Assembly: GCA_009617715.1 (NCBI GenBank)
Contig: VTFK01000155.1
Coordinates: 124,001 to 188,000 of the forward strand
Length of the DNA: 64,000 nt
Reading direction: 5' to 3'
Origin: Plectrocnemia conspersa
Lineage: Eukaryota > Arthropoda > Insecta > Trichoptera > Polycentropodidae
Every line of letters starts with the position of its first letter. Position 1 is the stretch's first letter. The translations under genes were made by a program, and so were the position numbers. The notes beneath the pieces were generated by a model. It had not been told where the DNA came from. It ran no database searches and saw nothing but the letters and a program-made list of their open reading frames with translations. This document shows, piece by piece, positions 11,910-23,050 of this stretch.

Positions 11910-12510
11910 ATAAAATAAACAGCAATGGTCCCAATTTAGACCCCTGTGGTACACCGTGAGATATTTTTTCTCTTTGAAATACGCTTATTTTGACTTTTTG
12001 CTTTCTTTCTTTTAAGTAATTATCAAACCATCTTAAAATTGTTTCACTTATACTGATATTCAACATTATTCTTTTGTATATTGTTTCGAAAGCTCTCTTG
12101 AAATCCAAGAAAACTGCTCCAATGATTTTGTTTGTATCATTAGCTAACAACCAATCATTTATAACTACTTGCTATGCAGTCTCAGTGGAATCTTTTTCTC
12201 TGAATCGCGATTCTTGTTCTCATATGATGTTTTATTGAAATCATGAAATCCTTTAACTGTTTGGTTACTACTTCTTTTATCACCTTTTATATATTATACA
12301 AGGCAAAATGTTAATTGGTTTTATTTCCTCAACCTTTTTATTATTTTTTATTTTAGGTTAGGTATCATAGTAGCAATCTTCAAATTATCAAGTACTTACA
12401 CTTCGGAGAGTTTTTTATTCACTAAATAATGTAATTTAGTTCCTAATATTTCATAAGATTCTTTAATTATGTATACATATAATTCATCAGTACTCTTTCC
12501 TTTTTTATGT
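11910..12510 (-). pseudogene. LINE reverse-transcriptase remnant, truncated by the Helitron
   Basis: On the - strand in broken frames: TDELYVYIIKESYEILGTKL, LHYLVNKKLSE, DNLKIATMIP, then an intact 81-codon piece (11905-12150) with GAVFLDFKRAFETI, LRWFDNYLKERKQ and ISHGVPQGSKLGPLLFILY. These are the successive conserved blocks of a non-LTR reverse transcriptase (the LDFxKAFDT and GVPQGSxLGPLLF motifs). AFDT is AFET here and several stops interrupt the upstream part. The frame stops exactly where the Helitron CTAG end begins, so the Helitron appears to have inserted into this LINE. Confidence 0.85.
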
Positions 12511-12780
12511 TAAAAATTATGTTGTGAATTTTTCGAATCATTTCGCCTTTTTTAAATATATTTGTTTCATTAAGATTCATGCATTTGTTTTGATGCTCGC
12601 ACTTGTCCCTGGACAAATGCATACCACTTTTGAAATTTCATATATTATTCACTTGTTTTATTTTTTCGTGTATATTTCTAGTGTAGATTTAAATTGTGGG
12701 CTTATTGCAACAATTTCTAAATGTACGAACGATTGAACCGATTGCGCCGCGGCACACCTAGCATTGTCTCGCGAAATATA
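12511..12780. other. AT-rich spacer before the CpG-rich island
   Basis: No gene seen; the 70-codon ORF at 12524-12736 is hydrophobic, low-complexity sequence and probably chance. Confidence 0.5.
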
Positions 12781-13388
12781 TTTTTCACATTATTTTTAGT
12801 AAAACGGAACGATAAGTGGAAAAGTCGACCGTTAAAAGTTTTCGTGAACGCGATCGCGGAATGGTTCTCATCGCGTTGTCTATTCGTATACATTATATAA
12901 TTTGCGTGGCGGCGTGCGTGTGTGTAAAAGCGGAGCGGACGCCGACTCCGGGCCCGGGGGCCTTAGGGCGCAGGCGTCGGCCGGCGCCCCCGCGCCGCAG
13001 CCTCCCGCTTCAGCCTCCGCCATCCCTCGCATCTCCAGACGATCCCTCTCCTCGCCAAGAGGGACAGTGCGGTGCCGTTAGCCGCCGCGAGGGGACCACT
13101 TCCGCCGGAATAGGGCCCAGCGCGGCCTCCAGTCGCTACAGCAGCCTGCGCTCGCAGGGGACTCGACTCGACTATTCGAGCCGCGAGTGAACCGATCCTG
13201 TAGTGTGTTGTTGGTGTGCGTGTGCCCTCAGAGTAACGGAGGTCTCCTCGACATGGCGTGTGTGTGCGACTTTCTACAGGTGCGACCCGACACCGGCTCC
13301 CATGGTAACGTGTGACTCCCGGGACGATCGTCGGGATGGGACGACGCTAGGGCTCCTGGCGCGATGCTGTGCTCTCTAGCTGAAGGAG
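12780..13388 (+). promoter_or_regulatory. CpG-rich promoter and first exon of an unidentified + strand gene
   Basis: The most GC- and CpG-rich stretch of the window. TATATAA at 12894-12900 could be a TATA box. About 490 nt downstream a strong donor (GGAG|GTATGTG) starts at 13389. Just before the donor, an ATG in ATGCTGTGCTCTCTAGCTG opens a frame MLCSLAEG that would continue in the next exon. An earlier short frame (MACVCDFLQVRPDTG..., stop near 13312) would be an upstream ORF. A 124-codon frame (12816-13190) is Arg/Pro/Ser-rich, as expected for a GC-rich 5' UTR read by chance. Another possible splice site lies at ctacag|gtgcga near 13280. The gene is unknown and no downstream exon was found in the window. 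Confidence 0.5.
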
Positions 13389-14574
13389 GTATGTGTCTTT
13401 TCCTTTATGATCGTTCGCCCTATTTTTTTGGATGAGCTCGATGGTCAACCGATTCAATGTCAAAGAGTCGGGGTGACTCAAAATTAACATAACGTTTTAA
13501 TTATTCAAATATTATACCGCAATTTACCATCCCTATCGTTCAAATTTATCGTATGCTATTTTCAAAAAATACTTTAATTTTATTTATAAAAGTTTGGCAA
13601 ATTATGCACTTTAACATAAATATATACGTATACATACTCGAACAAAATATTAGTTTATATGTCAGCAATATGCTTTCACACAGCTCAAAGTGATCATATG
13701 TTTCTCAAAACAGATGAACAAGCTAACGAATAGCTTTGTCAGTTTTATGATATTTTTACTTTATTTTACTCTCAATTATTCTTCAGTATTTAATACATAC
13801 AAATACGCGAAAACACTGCAATAATACCATTTTGTTTCAATATAAAATATGGGTAATTGTGTTTTTTTTTTAGTAAAAATTGTTCTTATTATTGTAATTC
13901 AACTCGCCCTTAAAATAACTGTACTGCGATCTCAATTTTCTTTGCTCAAATCAGTCGACTGAATTAAGTAAGGAAATAATGATAATCTATCGAGTGAAAT
14001 GTGAAGCGTTACATTAAAGGTTAATAGAGACACAAAACTAAAAATAGTCAAATTGTTTTAATCACAATCATTTACGAACTGAAAGACACAGTATTTTTTA
14101 TCACTCGATATGATTATATCGAGCGTGAGTAGATTTTATTGTGTCATTAGACCGGAATTTTTATTCAGCAAATCTATAATAAACATATGTTTTTCAATGT
14201 AATTAAAACTAAAATAAAAAAATAATAGTATTTATTAAAATCGCTGAAAAACTTAACCAGGGATAAAAAGAACAGTTTTTACTAAGGATAAAAACATAAT
14301 GAAAACTGAAATAAAATAATAATAGTAATAGTATTTAAAAATGTATGGCGGTCCGGATTGGATCACATTCAAACATATGTATAGTCATATATGTACATAT
14401 ACGTCTAAATTTGTATAGTATTGAATATTATAGTCGACTTCACTAAACATGCAAGCTTAAAGGTCGATTCCTTTGTTATTCAATAATACAAAATCAAATA
14501 CTCTATGATTTTGTATTTATATACATATAATGTATTCAAAATTGAAAACATACATAAATTAAATATTTGATCAG
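13389..14574. other. AT-rich sequence after the donor at 13389
   Basis: Possible start of a long first intron. No exon, TE domain or repeat recognised. Confidence 0.45.
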
Positions 14575-14890
14575 AAAAACTTGGATTCAAATCTCATTTG
14601 AACTTCTTTAGTGTCTGTGAGAATGGAGTTATGATTATTATACAATCATTTTTTAAACGACCATAATAATGATGAATAATTTAAATAAAATTGAGCTATG
14701 TCATGCATAGTAATATATATCGATTGTAAACTGTAATACTAGTTTATAAATAATAAATGTCACTAATTTCAGTATGGTGTTTCATTACTTAGTGGGTGTT
14801 GATTGTGTTTACACCGTTGTAACGTATTGGACTAACATCTGTCACGTTGCAACGGAAGATTATTTGAAATTATAATTCATTAAAAACTGG
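14575..14890 (+). repeat. SINE family 1, copy A
   Basis: Box-B-like ggattcaaatctca near 14583, then the body shared with the other copies: aaataaaattgagctatgtc, tcatgcatagt, tagtttataaataataaatg, tcactaatttc, and a 3' part tgttgattgtgtttacaccg, ttgtaacgtattggactaac. The 5' head is decayed. Confidence 0.7.
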
Positions 14891-15404
14891 TCTGGTTATT
14901 AAAATATATACAAAAATTTGATTTAAATATGATTCTTAGCAATATAGCAAAAATATTTTTTGTATTTTTGGAATATTGCGATAATGGTATAAAATATTAT
15001 TATTTTTGCTACTTTCAATGACTTATTCCACTTTCATTTATAGAGGAAACTTATGTCAAAATTTTAATTTGCTTTGTTGGTCAAAGAAAATAAAAGTAAA
15101 TATGAAAACATATTTGTAATAGTTCTCAACATATTTTTATATTTCAATAGATTTACATTATTTTTTAACCGTATTTCTATTATACTTAATTCATTATTTA
15201 AATTATCTACAGTTTCTTTAATATTATCATCTATGTAATATAAAAATGTGTCGTTAGTTTATTGTTTAAAGAATATTAAATAAATATGAAAACATATTTA
15301 CAGTATTAAAATACGTTGTTTTTATTTAATGAATTGTAATAGGTTATAACATGTTTTTGAATTTCAATAGAATTGCATTGAACTATTTTTTATGTTTTAT
15401 TTAT

Positions 15405-15640
15405 TGCAAGTAAACACAATCAGCGACTACTACGTTAGGTAGTAAGACAGCAAACTGAAATCAGTCTGTAAATTAGGTCACATTTATTTTAATAATTATT
15501 AATAACTATTATGACAATAAATGTCACAATGCTCAATTTCATTTTAATTATTCGTCCGCGAGATTAAAAAATCTAGGAAACACTAGGATTCATATTGCTA
15601 TTGAATCAATGTGCTCCGGGTGGTTGATAATTTTATTATT
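15405..15640 (-). repeat. SINE family 1, copy B
   Basis: On the - strand: a degenerate head, ttttttaatctcgcggacga, ataattaaaatgaaattgag, the tgtgacatttat block, gactgatttcagtttgctgt and gctgattgtgtttact. Order and orientation match copy A. Confidence 0.7.
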
Positions 15641-16539
15641 TATATTTTCTGTTATTAGTTTTTCCACATTAATAAAATTCTCACTCATATTTTTACGATT
15701 GTAAAATAAGATAAAAACAATATATATATAGAATATATAGTTTTTATTAAAATAATTGTAATAGTTTTGAACATGTTTTGTTATTGTGAAATTATTTGTT
15801 ATTAGATAGAATTGCTTTTTCCTGATGTTAGAAAAGTTTAAAATTACAATGAAAATTTGGCATGATAAACTGTAGGAAATCCGACATGTTTAATTTTGCC
15901 TTTTGTATAATTTTTGCATTTAGAAGTAATAGTTTTACTCTGCTGAATTATTTGGCTGCTTATTGGCTGTAATACTAAACGGGAAAATTATTTTTATTAC
16001 CTGAAGATTTCCTATAATACAATATATTTTATATTGTACATCCTTCAACATCTACTTTATTTTTAACAAATATAACCGTTATATATTTTCTTTTATTTTT
16101 GAAATCGATTCTCTGAGTCTCTATTAAAAAAAATGTGCTATTAACTTTTAAGTAAATACACTTTTTTCGCAGCACTGTGCAATTAATAATATTGATTAAA
16201 AACCAATAAATAAGTTGACATTCTTAATGCAATACCAATTATTTTAAAAATTAAGATCATTCAGAAAAAAATACTATTTTTCGCAAAATATGTAAGCTTA
16301 TATCATAGATATTATGGGGCCTCTTTATGTTGTCAATCTCTGCAATTTGTATGTGTTTTAAAAACGTTTTATTAAACATGTCAAATGTTACTTTAAACGT
16401 CAATTACTAAGCGTTACCGATGTCAATCAAGGCTTTGTTTGCTATCATATATACGGAATAGACGAATTTTGTAACACACATATATATAAGTGTGAATAAG
16501 CTCTGCAGTCGCCCTTTTTAATTTGTCTCTTAACTCTTT
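15641..16539. other. AT-rich sequence, nothing recognised
   Basis: Low-complexity AT with homopolymer runs; no ORF or repeat identified. Confidence 0.5.
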
Positions 16540-17417
16540 GCTAAAAATTTAATTTGGCAGTGTGTTATGTTTTGGAAGTTCGTGTAGATTTGCCCTTTGT
16601 TGTCTTCTCGTAGGATACAAGGGTTGACAACGAGGGAACGTCTCTTTCCAGGCATTGTCAGTCTTGCGGTTGTTGTTGTATCTAGCCAACATACCTGCCA
16701 AACGATGCTGACAACCACATTTCCTTTTTATATCGACACAATTCAAACATTTTTTCTCCATTGACGACAAAGAACTTTTCATATTTTCAGGCGCGCGGTT
16801 AAAAGGTTTTCTTATTTATGTTGTAGGTGTATGTGAAAAATATAAACACAATGTATGTATGTACACAAGGGCGCCCCTATCCATTCAAACTTTCGATTCC
16901 GACAAACGGCAATCTACTGTATAATAAAAAAATAAATTTGAATGACCCAAAAATAGTTTTCCTCTCCTAATAGTTTGCAAGGATGCTGTATGAATCTATA
17001 TTTTTCTTCTATTAACCATTTTATTACATCGTACATTTTTTGTTTTAGATCGATTTTTCCGATAATGTTTTTCTTAGCCTATTAGCCTATTAGCTCTCTA
17101 TTTATATTCACCATAATGGAAAATACTAATATTATCATTTTCTAAATTAGTAGTAATTTTGCTAGTTAATCGAATATCATAAAATATGTGAGGCAAAAGC
17201 ATTTTTCCATTTAGACGAGTAACGCCTCGAAGAAAAACGGGATCGAACAATGAATGGGTAGAAAAAACATTTTCAAAGTTTATATTAATAAATGTAGGAA
17301 GTGATGAGACGTTTATTGCTTCGTATAATCGCACACGCTCAAGCATGTACGCTGAGTCATCGTATTTTTGAACGAAAAAACACAGAGTGCCGTAATCGCG
17401 ACCACATTTACCATTGT
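16540..17417 (-). pseudogene. Unrecognised protein-like remnant in three pieces
   Basis: Reading the - strand: piece 1 (about 17417-17098) is a 105-codon open frame including RDYGTLCFFVQKYDDSAYML and RGVTRLNGKMLLPHIFYDI, ending at a TAG. Piece 2 (about 17078-16914) follows in another frame and contains KMYDVIKWLIEEKYRFIQHP; the shift coincides with an 8-bp tandem duplication (ctaatagg) at about 17080-17095. Piece 3 (about 16797-16549) has KCLNCVDIKRKCGCQHRLAG and then MLARYNNNRKTD. Residue mix and codon use look like real protein, not AT-rich noise. I do not recognise the family; a mobile-element or integrated-virus gene is possible. The break points mean it is not functional as it stands. 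Confidence 0.4.
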
Positions 17418-17489
17418 TACATTACTTGTAATAACTATACTGCTTCGTTTAGATTAGGCAGCTGTTAAGCAAAATTTGCTATAACTTTT

Positions 17490-17760
17490 ACATATCAGCA
17501 CGATGTACTAAAAAGTCAGTGATTAATATCTCAAAAACACGAGTTCGAATCCCATATAGACTCTTGTGTTTTTTAATTTATATTTTTAGTATTTTATTAT
17601 TAATGACCATATTTATTTATTTATATTTCGGAACTAAACGGTAGAGCTCACGAGAGCAAATGAAGTTGACCGCTGACACAACTGGTTCAATACCACATGA
17701 TACATTGAGATGGTTTACATAAAGTACCTGCTAGTGAATAATACAAAGAATAAACCTCCT
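17490..17760 (+). repeat. tRNA-derived SINE, second type
   Basis: Box A-like tatcagcacgatgtactaaa and, about 45 nt on, a near-consensus box B (gagttcgaatcccat). Further down, agttgaccgctgacacaact, ggttcaataccacatgatac and attgagatgg recur, diverged, at 54120-54190. The head resembles that of family 1 but the body differs. Confidence 0.6.
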
Positions 17761-18219
17761 TACACCACTTTTAAATAAGCCTTAACCTGTTTTATATTTT
17801 TACATGCGTTTTAATGCGTTGTAATGAAAAATTTCGTTTTAAGCTTTTCAGCTTTATTAATCGTTGCATTTCTGCGAGTTTGAATATTGAGTCGAGAGCA
17901 ATGCACAATAAAATAATGTATTGTCATCTAATTTGATTACAAAACTTTTACTTTAAAATAATTTTTGATAGTGACATAATGAATACCCACGGGTAATAAA
18001 ATGAGAAGGAAATATTGCAAAAAGCGTTATATGGAGCACTGAAGACGCTGTTGAATTGTAACTGCATAGCGTCAAAGTTCGAATTAAATGCGAAGCAATA
18101 GGTGAACCACATACGGTCATACTTCGCAATTTTTCACTCGATGGCTAACCGTTCTGTTATATCGTATACTTTAAAATTTATAATATTTTGAAAATGTTAA
18201 ACCAAATCGCGAGCTGGAT

Positions 18220-18275
18220 TAAAATAGGCAACGGCCTGGATTTCGCCCGCGGGCCGTATTTTACGACCACTGCTC
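18220..18275 (-). mobile_element. hAT-type terminal fragment
   Basis: On the - strand, CAGTGGTCGTAAAATACGGC followed by CCGCGGGCGAAATCC: the CAGYGGT...CGGCCCGCGGGC pattern typical of one hAT lineage's terminal sequence. No partner end or transposase was found beside it. Confidence 0.5.
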
Positions 18276-18589
18276 TATGGCACTCTAGCATATACGGATT
18301 ATTAGCACGACATGTAATAAAGAGATTACAATTAATTGTATTCCAAAGCCAATAGCAAATGGCACTAGGATACAAATATAGATACGGCCTTTACTCTTTT
18401 CTTGTAGAGATTATTGAAAAATTGTCTTTAAATCTTCTATAACAAGGACTATTTCGCTACTCTGGAATTCCAGATAATAAAGCCATATTTGAGGACACTA
18501 CGAACTGGCGTATCATACAGAACGTAAATCGCTAATATTTTTTTAAAGATCAGAATTATTCATTATTGTATAAATATAATTACGATCGA

Positions 18590-18850
18590 TTATTACAGAT
18601 TAGGGTCTCCTAATTTTTTCTAATCTCACTTATGATTAATAATTAAAATAAAATCGAGCGGGGTCGTGCATAGTGACTATTCACCTTAAGCTGTAAAATA
18701 GTTTATAATTAATAAACTAAATGTCACTGATTTACAGATTTGATTTAAGTCTGGTGTCTGACTATTTAAATATATGTCAATTCTGTTTACTTAGTTGTAA
18801 GGTATTGGGCTAAAAATTTTAATGTTGCAATGAAAGATTTATATTATAAT
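18590..18850 (+). repeat. SINE family 1, copy D
   Basis: ttctaatctcacttatgatt, aataattaaaataaaatcga, ggtcgtgcatagtgac, atgtcactgatttacagatt, tgatttaagtctggtgtctg, then tgtttacttagttgtaaggt and attgggct. Same block order as copies A and F. The tRNA-like head is not recognisable. Confidence 0.75.
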
Positions 18851-19879
18851 AAATAAATAAATATTTCATTCTTTGTGTTTTTTCTAAAATATAATTTGGA
18901 TAATTACCTAAGTTATGGAATAGCTTTATAAACGAGTAATTCTTACACTAATGAATGTAAAAGTGGATTAAACAAGTTTCAAAGTCAGGTTAAAAATATC
19001 AGTTGACGCATATATAATTTTACTCGAATAAAAATTGAATAGACGAAGTAGAAGCAAATAGTTATTAAATTTCCTAAATCCAAGTGCATTTCCATAGAAG
19101 AAACTTTTTTATAGTGCTGAGAAAGTTGAATCTCACAAAATTATGCAATGGAACTTGGTTGGCGCATTCAAAGGCGAGAATATGTCTATTTACAAAATCG
19201 TTTATCGCTTTAAGCGGTTCAAAATTTGCATTTGATTTTGCCTTTGCCATAAAAATAAATTAATCATGAGGACTGTCGCTTAATGTGATAGGATTGCCTT
19301 GAGTGATGAACGCTTTTATCATGATCAATTTTATGTCAAGAAAAAAACATCATCCATGCTTAATAGGATCGAAACTAAAACGAAATCGATATATTCTATA
19401 TTTATTTAATATTATTCGCCCTTGCTCTAGCACGTACGTTGAGTATTCATATTTTTAAATGATCGTAAACACACAGTAATCATGTCGTATTCAATATTTC
19501 GAATGGTATTTTTGACAATAGATGATCAGTTATGTGCTCCGCTTTTGCTCTTGTTTTTGGCAGATAAGAGAAATATAGATAACGATGGGTATATATATAT
19601 ATAAAGTATGAAATGTCGATGTAAATTTTATCTTCAGATAAAACAATATATTGGATAATAAACGAAGGTATAATTTAAAGTTATCATAACTTATTCTCGA
19701 GATGATTCTCGATAGCTTTTAGTGGGTATGCAGGGGGTGCGATTTATGGGGCGGCGACAAAAGGTATCCTTTTCGCGTATACCGTTGTTTGTGTGTACAA
19801 GTTTCCGCATTACGGTAAATAAAAAAGGACACGGGATGATTTATTGTGAAATTGACATTAAAGCGTGCCACCGCGTACG

Positions 19880-19942
<63 letters not shown>

Positions 19943-21615
19943 CATAAACCGTTCAAAAAGTAACCGAGCATTATTTTAATATATTTTATATATATATTTT
20001 TTAATTTTCACTTTATTGTCTTCGAACAGCTGTGATTTTATTTTTAAAAGCAATTATCGTGTTAAATCCTCTAAATGTCAGGCCCTTAATAAATGTATGA
20101 AGAGGGAAGCGGGCTTTATCGGTCTCAACACGACATCTTGCAGACCGACTCGTTGTTATTTAGTTGTAAAGCTTCAGCTAGTGATAATAATTGTATTTAC
20201 TGCATGCTCTACCCCACCAATATAAAGCAAACGAAATACGTATTTTATTACGAAATTTACAACTTAGAGATTCGCTTTTTGCCTTTTGCAAAATTACAAA
20301 AATGGCGCTTGTAGCGTTTTTAAAGTCTATGGTTTGTTTGCGACCGATTCTCGGAAACATTTGTTGTTGCGATGTTGATACGCTACTTGTGAAATTCGAT
20401 CATCTCTAAAATCGCTGTTACGCACAGTTAACTCGCAAACAAGCCGATACAGCGCTAAAACTAATTATAACAGAATAACGCGATTAACGGCAGGTCACAT
20501 GTCTTGAAAAATAGAAGTCCAGAATTTTTTTGAATAACCCAAGTACATACATATATATTATATAACACGTACGTGCACGTAGATTTTTTATTTTGGCACT
20601 TCTCCCCATATCGCGTAGAATGACCAGAAACGTTCAGGATTTTGAACTTTCACCCTGTCTGCCAGGTTAGTGCTCTGTCTCGCAAGATTCAAACGCTGAG
20701 AGCGTTTTTAGTTAGTTCTGGAACAATACATGGAACAATGCACACGTATCGAGTCAACGACACACTTACGCGATGTGTGTAGCATGTTTGTGTAGACAAT
20801 ATAGTATGTGGTGCGGCAGGGGCGAGAATTAATTTCTTCGCACTAATTCGGGATAGGGGTTGACTGTCCGGAAACACCGGACGCCAGTGAAAACGGTTCC
20901 CAACAACTTCCGGGCATTCCTTAGGATATTTAGTCAGATAGGGACGAATTATGGCTGGCTTGACAGTGCTGTTTCGAAATTAATTAAGAAGGCAATAGAA
21001 ACGAAGAATTTATTGCTATCGGTGCGAATGCGGGTCTCGCGTTAATTTGACGCTTTCTCTCGTATTGGTGCAATATACCTATATATTACGTATCAAATTA
21101 TATGTTTTTGATTAAATCAAGCCAAAAAAGTACACATTAATAATAAATTAATCTTATATAATAATAACATCTGGAAGTATTTATATGTATCTATATATAC
21201 TACATAATGGAAAAATGAAAATCTCTTCGTTACCACGAACCATATTTCATCAATTAAAAACGTACGATGAACATCAGACAGTTTGAGCATTGGATTAAAA
21301 AATAAATTACGAGAGGATATGAAATTTGTTAGACTTTGTGAATTTAATTATGTTAGAACTCCTAAGAAGTCTATATGTACATATATATATAGTATCTTAT
21401 TATTTATTTTTTACTTTCCCCAAATCGCGTTATCGGTAGCATAATAGATTTTTGGTGTATATTCGTCCACTTTTTGTAAATTAGCACCTTTAGTTTTAAC
21501 ATAATAGCTAAATTTATAATTTAACTGATGATTATTATGAATTTAAACGTCGCTTCGGAGACGTTATAAACGAAAATTTCTTTTAAATTTACGGTAAATG
21601 TATATTTATTGTAAA
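18851..21615. other. Long stretch without a gene
   Basis: It holds an (AT)n microsatellite (19888-19939) and a more balanced block at about 20020-20480 with overlapping short ORFs on both strands. That ORF overlap on both strands points to unconstrained frames. A second balanced block spans about 20580-21060. Either could be regulatory; no exon or TE domain was recognised. Confidence 0.45.
19888..19939. repeat. (AT)n microsatellite
   Basis: About 26 uninterrupted AT units following gtacatacat. Confidence 0.97.
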
Positions 21616-21617
21616 TA

Positions 21618-21760
21618 TTCCATAAAAACATGTCAGGCGTTATTCCAATGCGCTACAACGGGGTAAGCACAATCATCAACTACCAATTAAGTAGTACTAT
21701 AATGGATTGAAATAAAAATCTTTAAATAATAAATCAGTAATATATATTTTATTAATTTCA
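21618..21760 (-). repeat. SINE family 1, copy E (3' part)
   Basis: On the - strand: tactgatttattatttaaag, atttttatttcaatcc, gtactacttaattggtagtt, gatgattgtgcttaccccgt, tgtagcgcattggaataacg. It matches the 3' third of copy A (tgattgtgtttacaccgttg, taacgtattggactaac). Confidence 0.65.
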
Positions 21761-21837
21761 AAACAAGCGAACATTTATTCAAACATGCGAAAGCAAAAAG
21801 TTAAAATAAATTATGCTTATTTCAAAAATAAAATAAT

Positions 21838-21992
21838 ATCTCACGGCTTACTACAGGGGTCCAAATAAGAACCATTGTTGTTTATAATATATATAAATGA
21901 TATAAATAATAATATAGAAAAATTTAAAATACATCTATTTGCAGATGACACTTTAATTAATTGCATAAATGTTAATGTTATAATCTGAGCGG
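21838..21992 (+). pseudogene. LINE reverse-transcriptase fragment
   Basis: In one frame: SHGLLQGSK, a stop, EPLLFIIYINDINN, then EKFKIHLFADDTLIN. This is the GVPQGSxLGPLLF-YIND-LFADDT segment of a non-LTR reverse transcriptase. The ISHG/GSK context resembles the LINE at 11910-12510, so they may be one family. VPQG has become LLQG and there is an in-frame TAA. Confidence 0.75.
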
Positions 21993-22044
21993 GCACCGCG
22001 CGAAAAAGGCGCGAGGGAGTATGGACATTGGAAATTTAGTCGCA

Positions 22045-22394
22045 ATGGATCGCTTCACGGAGGAACAATACGTGTATTGCGTAAAACAGTTTTACAAAAA
22101 CAACACGTGATTGTTCGGCACTTGTTTCAAGCTCATTACCGATTACACAGTGTAAATCAATATTCGAGTGTTAATTTAATTAAATTATGGCTTAAGAAGT
22201 TCGAGGAGACCGTTTCAAGGCTAAATAAAAGTTGTGTTTACTTAAATAAACCAGCCACAATAACCCAACTTAAGGCGAATATTCGTTAAGAGTTAGATAG
22301 CATCCCACACCCTTTGTGTCGTAGAGTGTGCCAGATTCGAAGAATGCGAGTAACGGATGGTGGACATTTGGATAATGTTATTATCAAAACATGA
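22045..22394 (+). pseudogene. Internally deleted DUF4817/Tc-like transposase
   Basis: The start MDRFTEEQYVYCVKQFYKNN, then after a frameshift QHVIVRHLFQAHYRLHSVNQ and SVNLIKLWLKKFEETVS: the helix-turn-helix N-terminus (DUF4817) of an IS630/Tc-like transposase common in insects. It runs straight into VYLNKPATITQLKANIR, a TAA at 22287-22289, then RRMRVTDGGHLDNVIIKT and a stop (22392-22394), which is the C-terminal end of the same kind of protein. The DDE catalytic core between is missing (internal deletion), so the copy cannot be active. Terminal repeats were not found. Confidence 0.75.
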
Positions 22395-22679
22395 TTTTTC
22401 TAATTGTGTTTTTTCAGTGAAATAAATATACATTATCATACAAACTGTAGGTATTTTTATTGGATTTTGACTTACTTAATTTTAATGTTTGATTATTTAT
22501 AAGCTATTAATGTTGTCATAAGATGCAGAACGACTCACACCATGAATTCCAAATGACATTTTATTAGTCGTTTGGTATTAGTTCCGGTTTTTCAGAAGTA
22601 ATTGACAGTTTTACTTATTAAAAAAAATTACATACTTCAAAATAAGTTTTTTTTTTAATATCACAGTCCCTACTCTGAC

Positions 22680-23050
22680 CCTGCGTTTATGCATAGATAA
22701 ACCTTTTCAAATTGCTCCACCGCTGCCACATCCAAAAAATAATTCACCGCTCACCCGTAACATATGAATTTAATTAAAGAGTGACGAGCGACGGAGGTGT
22801 GCGCCCCCCAAAAGTTAACACTAATATGAAAAGTTACAAAATTGCTAATTAGTCACGTCTGAATTCGCGTCGCGTGTGTGTGTGAAAGACGCGCGTGTAC
22901 CGTGCCCCGGGCGGTAAATTTCCCCGGGCATGCCATTCCTAGGCTGACCATAATTCTCTGGGACGAGTCAAGTTATTCGGACGGCTGATAAATTGAAAAT
23001 AACTCTGACCATATGTTATAAAAACCCGCTAGCAAAACCCCTTTACAATT
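22680..23050. promoter_or_regulatory. Balanced, GC-richer island (candidate regulatory element)
   Basis: Non-repetitive sequence of mixed composition in AT-rich surroundings, including ttaattaaagagtgacgagc, ccgtgccccgggcggtaaat and gctgaccataattctctggg, without an open frame or splice-bounded exon. It contains homeodomain-like TTAATTAA and CTAATTAG cores. Conservation in related species would be the test. Confidence 0.3.

Noticed and set aside
11905..12150. 81-codon reverse-transcriptase ORF as a functional gene
   Set aside because: Only part of the RT domain; its last codons fall in the Helitron end and upstream blocks are broken.
12816..13190. 124-codon + strand ORF in the CpG-rich island as a protein-coding gene
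   Set aside because: Arg/Pro/Ser-rich translation typical of GC-rich 5' UTR read by chance; no domain, and the likely start codon used with the donor at 13389 lies downstream.
17490..17570. Stand-alone tRNA gene (good box B gttcgaatcc)
   Set aside because: No convincing cloverleaf or acceptor stem; the sequence continues into a body shared with another locus, as in a SINE.
19722..19940. 72-codon ORF ending in (YI)n
   Set aside because: The C-terminal half is a translated AT microsatellite.
20016..20409. Cluster of overlapping ORFs on both strands as a gene
   Set aside because: Several registers are open at once on both strands and none has a domain or splice borders; more likely a balanced-composition regulatory or unconstrained block.
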